Positions 26,401 to 33,117 of a stretch of DNA of 64,000 nt are shown piece by piece. The notes under the pieces are model-generated. The model saw only the letters and a list, made by a program, of their open reading frames with translations. It was not told where the DNA came from and made no database searches. Position 1 is the first letter of the stretch; the number at the start of each line of letters is the position of its first letter. Source of the stretch: Flavobacteriales bacterium (GTDB lineage: Bacteria; Bacteroidota; Bacteroidia; Flavobacteriales_F; PHOS-HE28); NCBI GenBank assembly GCA_016716605.1, contig JADJWA010000001.1, forward strand, positions 2,835,001 through 2,899,000, written 5' to 3'. A program made the translations under genes and the position numbers.

Positions 26401-27505
26401 GCGTGCCGGGCAGTGCCGATCCGCCGGGGACGTTGGTGCAATCGATCAGCTGTCCTGCGCAAGAGCAATCCGCGCCGTACACATCGTTGCCGGTGGTGGG
26501 ATCGCTGTCATCGCAAGGCGTACCGGGCAGTGCCGATCCGCCGGGCACGTTCTCACAATCGAACAGCAGGCCGACGCAGTTGCAGTTGAGGTCGTAGGCA
26601 TCGTTGCCCGTGGTGGGATCGCCGTCATCGCAGGGCGTTCCGGGAAGCGCTGCGCCTCCGGGGACGTTGGTGCAATCGATCAGCTGTCCTGCGCAAGAGC
26701 AATCCGCGCCATACACGTCGTTGCCGGTGGTGGGATCGCCGTCATCGCAGGGCGTTCCGGGCAGCGCCGAGCCGCCGGGGACGTTGGTGCAATCGATCAG
26801 CTGTCCAGCGCAGGAGCAATCCGCGCCGTACACATCGTTGCCGGTGGTGGGATCGCTGTCATCGCAGGGCGTTCCGGGCAGTGCCGATCCGCCGGGGACG
26901 TTGGTGCAATCGATCAGCTGTCCTGCGCAGGTGCAATCCGCGCCGTACACATCGTTGCCGGTGGCGGGATCGCCGTCATCGCAGGGCGTTCCGGGAAGCG
27001 CTGCGCCTCCGGGGACGTTGGTGCAATCGATCAGCTGTCCAGCGCAGGAGCAATCAGCTCCAAACACATCGTTGCCTGTGGTGGGATCGCCGTCATCGCA
27101 AGGCGTGCCGGGCAGTGCCGATCCGCCGGGGACGTTGGCGCAATCGATCAGCACACCGACGCAGTTGCAGTTGAGGTCGTAGGCATCGTTGCCCGTGGCG
27201 GGATCGCCGTCATCACAGGGCGTTCCGGGCAGCGCCGATCCGCCGGGGACGTTGGTGCAATCGATCAGCACACCGACGCAGTTGCAGTTGAGGTCGTAGG
27301 CATCGTTGCCGGTGGTGGGATCGCCGTCATCGCAGGGCGTTCCGGGCAGCGCTGCGCCTCCGGGGACGTTGGTGCAATCGATCAGCTGTCCAGCGCAGGA
27401 GCAATCAGCTCCAAACACATCGTTGCCTGTGGTGGGATCGCCGTCATCGCAAGGCGTGCCGGGCAGTGCCGATCCGCCGGGGACGTTGGCGCAATCGATC
27501 AGCAC
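23480..27505 (-). CDS. Giant T9SS type-B surface protein, C-terminal segment (22 repeats, Ig-like region, sorting domain)
   Basis: The last reading-frame segment of a broken giant gene whose natural start is near 35513; the first in-frame ATG here is internal to the array. It begins with 22 copies of the 39-residue repeat (27505-24929). About 400 residues of Ig/PKD-like sequence follow (AGPDQTICGLTATMQATG, VANAGPDVSACGLRASMSAV and similar). The end is a gliding-motility-associated, type-B T9SS domain: FIPEGYSPNGDGSNDRWEI, LQVFNRWGKLVFE, DDTYFYVLNL and a final PVIIKR. Type-B substrates are carried across the outer membrane by T9SS and need a PorP/SprF partner, which overlaps this stop by 4 bp. 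It joins the next segment in frame once the indels at ~27551 and ~27617 are repaired. Confidence 0.88.
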   Translation of the reverse strand: MLIDCANVPGGSALPGTPCDDGDPTTGNDVFGADCSCAGQLIDCTNVPGGAALPGTPCDDGDPTTGNDAYDLNCNCVGVLIDCTNVPGGSALPGTPCDDGDPATGNDAYDLNCNCVGVLIDCANVPGGSALPGTPCDDGDPTTGNDVFGADCSCAGQLIDCTNVPGGAALPGTPCDDGDPATGNDVYGADCTCAGQLIDCTNVPGGSALPGTPCDDSDPTTGNDVYGADCSCAGQLIDCTNVPGGSALPGTPCDDGDPTTGNDVYGADCSCAGQLIDCTNVPGGAALPGTPCDDGDPTTGNDAYDLNCNCVGLLFDCENVPGGSALPGTPCDDSDPTTGNDVYGADCSCAGQLIDCTNVPGGSALPGTPCDDGDPTTGNDVYGADCSCAGQLIDCTNVPGGSALPGTPCDDGDPATGNDVFGADCSCAGQLIDCTNVPGGAALPGTPCDDGDPATGNDVYGADCSCAGQLIDCANVPGGSALPGTPCDDGDPTTGNDAYDLNCNCVGLLFDCENVPGGSALPGTPCDDGDPTTGNDVFGADCSCTGQLIDCANVPGGSALPGTPCDDGDPTTGNDAYDLNCNCVGVLIDCTNVPGGSALPGTPCDDGDPATGNDVFGADCSCAGQLIDCTNVPGGAALPGTPCDDGDPATGNDVYGADCSCAGQLIDCANVPGGSALPGTPCDDGDPTTGNDVYGADCTCAGQLIDCTNVPGGAALPGTPCDDGDPTTGNDVYGADCSCAGQLIDCTNVPGGAALPGTPCDDGDPTTGNDVYGADCSCAGQLIDCTNVPGGAALPGTPCDDGDPTTGNDAYDLNCNCVGVLIDCTNVPGGSALPGTPCDDGDPTTGNDVFGADCSCAGQLIDCVSEAGPDQTICGLTATMQATGLGIWTGPANVTFLDSSAAQTVVVAAQPGSYDLYWTVTVGSCIGIDTVSITFNAAGDASFAYAQSSYCHGDPSATPWVAQPSGGFTAFPSGLVIDASSGTINIGNSAPGTYQISYAIGGNCPAAESQSITIAADADASWSLPAALCSTGATLDLNALVTGTPGGSWLGTGVSNGVFDPSGLSGAVQVTYSVSIGSCTSESAQSIMVLEPPVANAGPDVSACGLRASMSAVSANGSWSLPAGITPYTGLNTPAIEIGAALYGTYALVWTVTNGACSASDTALVSFIDPAPGLSVDAGEDQYLAVVDHTWLLGSATAGANLSWWVLSGSGSIEEPNDSSTAIAGLGLGDNLIVLTASINQCASVSDTVLLHVDDLFIPEGYSPNGDGSNDRWEIRGIEAYPNSALQVFNRWGKLVFEADAYANEWDGRSRNGQSLPDDTYFYVLNLSGQRTYNGPVIIKR

Positions 27506-27550
27506 ACCGACGCAGTTGCAGTTGAGGTCGTAGGCATCGTTGCCCGTGGC

Positions 27551-27552
27551 GG
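27551..27552 (-). other. Frameshift site: one G missing in repeat unit
   Basis: Here the sequence reads GTGGCGGATCGCC, while the equivalent place in the neighbouring unit at ~27196 reads GTGGCGGGATCGCC. The loss of one base shifts the frame. The identical lesion occurs at 30359-30360, exactly 2,808 bp (24 units) away. Confidence 0.9.
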
Positions 27553-27562
27553 ATCGCCGTCA

Positions 27563-30313
27563 TCACAGGGCGTTCCGGGCAGCGCCGATCCGCCGGGGAC
27601 GTTGGTGCAATCGATCCAGCACACCGACGCAGTTGCAGTTGAGGTCGTAGGCATCGTTGCCGGTGGTGGGATCGCCGTCATCGCAGGGCGTTCCGGGCAG
27701 CGCTGCGCCTCCGGGGACGTTGGTGCAATCGATCAGCTGTCCAGCGCAGGAGCAATCCGCGCCATACACGTCGTTGCCGGTGGTGGGATCGCCGTCATCG
27801 CAGGGCGTTCCGGGAAGCGCTGCGCCTCCGGGGACGTTGGTGCAATCGATCAGCTGTCCTGCGCAAGAGCAATCCGCGCCGTACACATCGTTGCCGGTGG
27901 CGGGATCGCCGTCATCGCAGGGCGTTCCGGGAAGCGCTGCGCCTCCGGGGACGTTGGTGCAATCGATCAGCTGTCCAGCGCAGGAGCAATCAGCTCCAAA
28001 CACATCGTTGCCTGTGGCGGGATCGCCGTCATCGCAAGGCGTGCCGGGCAGTGCCGATCCGCCGGGGACGTTGGTGCAATCGATCAGCTGTCCTGCGCAA
28101 GAGCAATCCGCGCCGTACACATCGTTGCCGGTGGTGGGATCGCCGTCATCGCAAGGCGTGCCGGGCAGTGCCGATCCGCCGGGGACGTTGGTGCAATCGA
28201 TCAGCTGTCCTGCGCAAGAGCAATCCGCGCCGTACACATCGTTGCCGGTGGTGGGATCGCTGTCATCGCAAGGCGTACCGGGCAGTGCCGATCCGCCGGG
28301 CACGTTCTCACAATCGAACAGCAGGCCGACGCAGTTGCAGTTGAGGTCGTAGGCATCGTTGCCCGTGGTGGGATCGCCGTCATCGCAGGGCGTTCCGGGA
28401 AGCGCCGAGCCGCCGGGCACGTTCTCACAATCGAACAGCAGGCCGACGCAGTTGCAGTTGAGGTCGTAGGCATCGTTGCCGGTGGTGGGATCGCCGTCAT
28501 CGCAGGGCGTTCCGGGAAGCGCTGCGCCTCCGGGGACGTTGGTGCAATCGATCAGCTGTCCTGCGCAAGAGCAATCCGCGCCATACACGTCGTTGCCGGT
28601 GGTGGGATCGCCGTCATCGCAGGGCGTTCCGGGCAGCGCCGAGCCGCCGGGGACGTTGGTGCAATCGATCAGCACACCGACGCAGTTGCAGTTGAGGTCG
28701 TAGGCGTCGTTGCCGGTGGTGGGATCGCCGTCATCGCAGGGCGTTCCGGGAAGCGCCGAGCCGCCGGGCACGTTCTCACAATCGAACAGCAGGCCGACGC
28801 AGTTGCAGTTGAGGTCGTAGGCATCGTTGCCGGTGGTGGGATCGCCGTCATCGCAGGGCGTTCCGGGCAGCGCCGAGCCGCCGGGGACGTTGGTGCAATC
28901 GATCAGCTGTCCTGCGCAGGTGCAATCCGCGCCGTACACATCGTTGCCGGTGGTGGGATCGCTGTCATCGCAGGGCGTTCCGGGCAGTGCCGATCCGCCG
29001 GGGACGTTGGTGCAATCGATCAGCTGTCCTGCGCAGGTGCAATCCGCGCCATACACGTCGTTGCCTGTGGTGGGATCGCCGTCATCGCAAGGCGTGCCGG
29101 GCAGTGCCGATCCGCCGGGGACGTTGGTGCAATCGATCAGCTGTCCTGCGCAGGTGCAATCCGCGCCGTACACGTCGTTGCCCGTGGTGGGATCGCCGTC
29201 ATCGCAGGGCGTTCCGGGCAGTGCCGATCCGCCGGGGACGTTGGCGCAATCGATCAGCTGTCCAGCGCAGGAGCAATCCGCGCCGTACACATCGTTGCCG
29301 GTGGCGGGATCGCCGTCATCGCAGGGCGTTCCGGGAAGCGCTGCGCCTCCGGGGACGTTGGTGCAATCGATCAGCTGTCCTGCGCAAGAGCAATCCGCGC
29401 CGTACACATCGTTGCCGGTGGTGGGATCGCCGTCATCGCAAGGCGTGCCGGGCAGTGCCGATCCGCCGGGGACGTTGGTGCAATCGATCAGCTGTCCTGC
29501 GCAAGAGCAATCCGCGCCGTACACATCGTTGCCGGTGGTGGGATCGCTGTCATCGCAAGGCGTACCGGGCAGTGCCGATCCGCCGGGCACGTTCTCACAA
29601 TCGAACAGCAGGCCGACGCAGTTGCAGTTGAGGTCGTAGGCATCGTTGCCCGTGGTGGGATCGCCGTCATCGCAGGGCGTTCCGGGAAGCGCCGAGCCGC
29701 CGGGCACGTTCTCACAATCGAACAGCAGGCCGACGCAGTTGCAGTTGAGGTCGTAGGCATCGTTGCCGGTGGTGGGATCGCCGTCATCGCAGGGCGTTCC
29801 GGGAAGCGCTGCGCCTCCGGGGACGTTGGTGCAATCGATCAGCTGTCCTGCGCAAGAGCAATCCGCGCCATACACGTCGTTGCCGGTGGTGGGATCGCCG
29901 TCATCGCAGGGCGTTCCGGGCAGCGCCGAGCCGCCGGGGACGTTGGTGCAATCGATCAGCTGTCCAGCGCAGGAGCAATCCGCGCCGTACACATCGTTGC
30001 CGGTGGTGGGATCGCTGTCATCGCAGGGCGTTCCGGGCAGTGCCGATCCGCCGGGGACGTTGGTGCAATCGATCAGCTGTCCTGCGCAGGTGCAATCCGC
30101 GCCGTACACATCGTTGCCGGTGGCGGGATCGCCGTCATCGCAGGGCGTTCCGGGAAGCGCTGCGCCTCCGGGGACGTTGGTGCAATCGATCAGCTGTCCA
30201 GCGCAGGAGCAATCAGCTCCAAACACATCGTTGCCTGTGGTGGGATCGCCGTCATCGCAAGGCGTGCCGGGCAGTGCCGATCCGCCGGGGACGTTGGCGC
30301 AATCGATCAGCAC
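27563..30313 (-). CDS. Giant T9SS type-B surface protein, array segment (23 in-frame repeats)
   Basis: A middle reading-frame segment made of 23 copies of the 39-residue four-Cys repeat, ending in a short out-of-frame tail. It is in the same frame as the segment ending at 27505: an extra C at 27616-27617 and a missing G at 27551 cancel each other 65 bp apart, leaving only ~22 residues out of frame. The ATG at 30313 is internal to a unit and is not a plausible translation start. Treat this as part of the single gene 35513-23480. Confidence 0.85.
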   Translation of the reverse strand: MLIDCANVPGGSALPGTPCDDGDPTTGNDVFGADCSCAGQLIDCTNVPGGAALPGTPCDDGDPATGNDVYGADCTCAGQLIDCTNVPGGSALPGTPCDDSDPTTGNDVYGADCSCAGQLIDCTNVPGGSALPGTPCDDGDPTTGNDVYGADCSCAGQLIDCTNVPGGAALPGTPCDDGDPTTGNDAYDLNCNCVGLLFDCENVPGGSALPGTPCDDGDPTTGNDAYDLNCNCVGLLFDCENVPGGSALPGTPCDDSDPTTGNDVYGADCSCAGQLIDCTNVPGGSALPGTPCDDGDPTTGNDVYGADCSCAGQLIDCTNVPGGAALPGTPCDDGDPATGNDVYGADCSCAGQLIDCANVPGGSALPGTPCDDGDPTTGNDVYGADCTCAGQLIDCTNVPGGSALPGTPCDDGDPTTGNDVYGADCTCAGQLIDCTNVPGGSALPGTPCDDSDPTTGNDVYGADCTCAGQLIDCTNVPGGSALPGTPCDDGDPTTGNDAYDLNCNCVGLLFDCENVPGGSALPGTPCDDGDPTTGNDAYDLNCNCVGVLIDCTNVPGGSALPGTPCDDGDPTTGNDVYGADCSCAGQLIDCTNVPGGAALPGTPCDDGDPTTGNDAYDLNCNCVGLLFDCENVPGGSALPGTPCDDGDPTTGNDAYDLNCNCVGLLFDCENVPGGSALPGTPCDDSDPTTGNDVYGADCSCAGQLIDCTNVPGGSALPGTPCDDGDPTTGNDVYGADCSCAGQLIDCTNVPGGSALPGTPCDDGDPATGNDVFGADCSCAGQLIDCTNVPGGAALPGTPCDDGDPATGNDVYGADCSCAGQLIDCTNVPGGAALPGTPCDDGDPTTGNDVYGADCSCAGQLIDCTNVPGGAALPGTPCDDGDPTTGNDAYDLNCNCVGVLDRLHQRPRRIGAARNAL
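27616..27617 (-). other. Frameshift site: one extra C in repeat unit
   Basis: The unit junction reads CAATCGATCCAGCACACC instead of CAATCGATCAGCACACC as in the other units. This +1 compensates the -1 at 27551. Confidence 0.9.
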
Positions 30314-33117
30314 ACCGACGCAGTTGCAGTTGAGGTCGTAGGCATCGTTGCCCGTGGCGGATCGCCGTCATCACAGGGCGTTCCGGGCAGCGCCGATCCG
30401 CCGGGGACGTTGGTGCAATCGATCAGCACACCGACGCAGTTGCAGTTGAGGTCGTAGGCATCGTTGCCGGTGGTGGGATCGCCGTCATCGCAGGGCGTTC
30501 CGGGCAGCGCTGCGCCTCCGGGGACGTTGGTGCAATCGATCAGCTGTCCAGCGCAGGAGCAATCCGCGCCATACACGTCGTTGCCGGTGGTGGGATCGCC
30601 GTCATCGCAGGGCGTTCCGGGAAGCGCTGCGCCTCCGGGGACGTTGGTGCAATCGATCAGCTGTCCTGCGCAAGAGCAATCCGCGCCGTACACATCGTTG
30701 CCGGTGGCGGGATCGCCGTCATCGCAGGGCGTTCCGGGAAGCGCTGCGCCTCCGGGGACGTTGGCGCAATCGATCAGCACACCGACGCAGTTGCAGTTGA
30801 GGTCGTAGGCATCGTTGCCGGTGGTGGGATCGCCGTCATCGCAGGGCGTTCCGGGCAGCGCTGCGCCTCCGGGGACGTTGGTGCAATCGATCAGCACACC
30901 GACGCAGTTGCAGTTGAGGTCGTAGGCGTCGTTGCCCGTGGTGGGGTCGCCGTCATCGCAGGGCGTTCCGGGAAGCGCTGCGCCTCCGGGGACGTTGGTG
31001 CAATCGATCAGCTGTCCAGCGCAGGAGCAATCCGCGCCATACACATCGTTGCCGGTGGTGGGATCGCCGTCATCGCAGGGCGTTCCGGGAACGATAATGA
31101 TGAGTTCCAGGGTCTCGGTGTGGCAGCCAACGATGTGGGAATAACTGCCGCTGGCAGTGTAGGCGATTCCATCGGCCGCCCAGGTGTAGCTGTTGCAGGC
31201 GGTAGCGACCGAGTGGTTGCTGGTGCTGGGCGTGATAGTGAGGTCGAGGGTCTCGGTGTGGCAGCCAAGAGTGTAGGCGTAGCTGCCGCTGGCAGTGTAG
31301 GTATTGCCATCCACAGCCCAGATGTAGCTGTCGCAGGCACTGACCGCCGTCGTATCAGACGTTTGCCCGGCTATCCGGATCGTGTGGTTATTCCATAGCC
31401 CATTTCCGAATGCATCCTCGATCCACATGGTCATGTTCACCAGCGTGTCCTGGTTGAACACCGTGCCCGGAGCGGGTGTCATCGTGTTGGTCCAGGCGCT
31501 GCAATCGCTCACGGTGATACTGTCCCGGAGGTCAGGGAAAACGAGTGAGCAACCCGGGCCGCTGAGCAGGAGCGGGTATTCGTCGTATAGCGGGCATGCT
31601 ACTGTGGGTGCATCGTCATCTGTCACTTCTATCTCGAAGGAGCATGTGCTCTGCAGGCCGGCGGCGTCGGTGGCGGTGTACTCGATTGCGTGCGTGCCGA
31701 TCGCGAACGTGCTTCCTGGCGCTTGGCCATCGGTCTGGACGATCGTTGCGCCTGGGCAGTTGTCGATCACAGTTGGCGGAGTCCACGTGGCCGTTGCACC
31801 GCATGTGTTGGCCACGGAGGTCATCGATATGTCCCCTGGGCAATTCGCGAATGCCGGAGGTGTGGCATCAACGATGCTCACGCTGAATGCGCAGTTGGCG
31901 CTCAGACCGCCCTGTGTGGCTGTCAGCGTGACCGTGACCGTACCGGTGCCTACGGATGCGCCCGGTGCCGGTGATTGCGAGACCACCACGCCGGTGTTCC
32001 CGCTGCAATTCCCTGCAACAGTCGCGCTGAGGGTGTAATCCGGCAAGGACACGGTGCAATTCGCGCCTGCATTGAGTTGCGCAACAAAGGCGGGGCAGGA
32101 GATGGAAGGGGCGTTCGAATCGACCACATTCACGCTCCACGCGCACGTATCCTGGTTGCCGCTGTCATCACGGTGGATTTCCATGATCTGATGAAGCCCT
32201 GGAGCGAACGCGTGGTTCAACTGTCCGGTCACCTCTTGCCAAAGCGTATTGCCCGACTCCAGGATGAAGGCGCGATAATCGCTCTCGGTGTCAGCATCGC
32301 AGTTGTCCGAGCTCTCGATCGTCGGGAAGGTGTACAGGTGCTCACAGCTGTTAGGGTCGGTATTCAGGACAATCGTTCCGGGCCCAGGACAGTTGTCGAA
32401 CACCGGTGGATCGTTGTCGATGGTGACCACGGTCATCGGGCACTGGCCTACGTTCGCCCATGCATCGGTTGTGTAGATGTGGATGATGTCCCCTGTCTGG
32501 ACCAGGCTGCCCACTGCGAGGTCCTGCAGCAAACTCAGCGAGCTGGTGCAGTTGTCCATGACGCTGGTCGCCATGCCGGTCACATTAGGCACTGCTGCCT
32601 TGCATGAGGCGCCTGCAGTGAGTTCAATCGTCGGCGGGCAGGTCACCAAGGGGGCCTCATAGTCGCCGCTGATCACCACGAAGCTGCATGCGCTCGTGTT
32701 GCCCGATGGATCGATTGCGGTATAGGTCACGGTTACGGTATCTGGAAGCCACAGTCCATCACCATGGGTCGAGGTCCACGCGACACTTGTGCAGTTATCG
32801 CTCAATGAATCGGGCGGATTCAGGCTGACATCCGCCCCGCACTGACCGGTAACGTACGTGCTCGAATAGCTGGCCGGGCACACGATCATCGGAGCTATCG
32901 TGTCCAGCACGGTGATTGACCAGTCGCAGATACTGAAGTTCCCGTTCGCGTCGAAGATCGTGTCGGTGAATTGGTGCGTCCCCAAGGAAGGTCGATCGCG
33001 CTTCCGCCACCAACACCCAGATCCACATCGACCAGTATCGCGGTGCCGTTCACGGAGATGGTCCCGCCAGCTGATCCCGCGATCAGGAATGGGCCACCGC
33101 TGATCGGTCCGAGGCAA
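30307..33117 (-). CDS. Giant T9SS type-B surface protein, HYR-like and first-repeats segment
   Basis: A reading-frame segment that is genuine from about 32985 down to about 30360. It encodes several HYR (hyalin)-type domains, recognisable by CPASYSSTY, CPPTIELTAGASC, CPAFVAQLNAGANC and NCPGDISM spacing and by the DNC/ATDAAG motifs. Two short tandem modules follow (ACDSYIWAVDGNTYTASGSY and CNSYTWAADGIAYTASGSY), then the first partial and six full 39-residue repeats. HYR domains are immunoglobulin-like adhesion modules. The first ~45 residues and the end of the open frame are out-of-frame read-through caused by the indels at ~32985 and 30359. Confidence 0.85.
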   Translation of the reverse strand: MPRTDQRWPIPDRGISWRDHLRERHRDTGRCGSGCWWRKRDRPSLGTHQFTDTIFDANGNFSICDWSITVLDTIAPMIVCPASYSSTYVTGQCGADVSLNPPDSLSDNCTSVAWTSTHGDGLWLPDTVTVTYTAIDPSGNTSACSFVVISGDYEAPLVTCPPTIELTAGASCKAAVPNVTGMATSVMDNCTSSLSLLQDLAVGSLVQTGDIIHIYTTDAWANVGQCPMTVVTIDNDPPVFDNCPGPGTIVLNTDPNSCEHLYTFPTIESSDNCDADTESDYRAFILESGNTLWQEVTGQLNHAFAPGLHQIMEIHRDDSGNQDTCAWSVNVVDSNAPSISCPAFVAQLNAGANCTVSLPDYTLSATVAGNCSGNTGVVVSQSPAPGASVGTGTVTVTLTATQGGLSANCAFSVSIVDATPPAFANCPGDISMTSVANTCGATATWTPPTVIDNCPGATIVQTDGQAPGSTFAIGTHAIEYTATDAAGLQSTCSFEIEVTDDDAPTVACPLYDEYPLLLSGPGCSLVFPDLRDSITVSDCSAWTNTMTPAPGTVFNQDTLVNMTMWIEDAFGNGLWNNHTIRIAGQTSDTTAVSACDSYIWAVDGNTYTASGSYAYTLGCHTETLDLTITPSTSNHSVATACNSYTWAADGIAYTASGSYSHIVGCHTETLELIIIVPGTPCDDGDPTTGNDVYGADCSCAGQLIDCTNVPGGAALPGTPCDDGDPTTGNDAYDLNCNCVGVLIDCTNVPGGAALPGTPCDDGDPTTGNDAYDLNCNCVGVLIDCANVPGGAALPGTPCDDGDPATGNDVYGADCSCAGQLIDCTNVPGGAALPGTPCDDGDPTTGNDVYGADCSCAGQLIDCTNVPGGAALPGTPCDDGDPTTGNDAYDLNCNCVGVLIDCTNVPGGSALPGTPCDDGDPPRATMPTTSTATASVC
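30359..30360 (-). other. Frameshift site: same missing G as at 27551
   Basis: GTGGCGGATCGCC again lacks one G compared with the other units. This copy has no compensating insertion, so it breaks the frame between the HYR/first-repeat segment and the main array. Confidence 0.9.

Larger units (their letters stand above)
24929..31089 (-). repeat. 117-bp coding tandem array, about 52.7 units (39-residue four-Cys repeat)
   Basis: 52 full units plus a 26-residue partial first unit, counted from the translated frames. The consensus starts LIDCTNVPGGSALPGTPCDD and continues with GDPTTGND, then one of two endings: VYGADCSCAGQ (or VFGADCSCAGQ) or AYDLNCNCVG followed by V or L. Each unit has four cysteines at fixed positions, one in each of IDC and TPC and two in the D/N-C-x-C pair. 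Other variants are S/A before ALPG, DD-S-DP, T/A before TGND, and LFDCEN in place of LIDCTN. The 117-bp period is a multiple of three and the units are almost identical at the nucleotide level, implying recent or ongoing concerted duplication. The array also keeps long frames open on the opposite strand; these look like shadows. Confidence 0.96.

Noticed and set aside
24863..30457. 1,864-residue open frame on the plus strand across the repeat array, plus several 190-270-residue plus-strand frames
   Set aside because: They exist because the 117-bp unit has no stop in those frames and is a multiple of three. The minus strand has the signal peptide, folded domains, a sorting tail and a PorP/SprF overlap; the plus frames have none of these and no start context.
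24929..31089. CRISPR array
   Set aside because: The repeat unit is 117 bp with no unique spacers, is translated throughout, and no cas gene is near.
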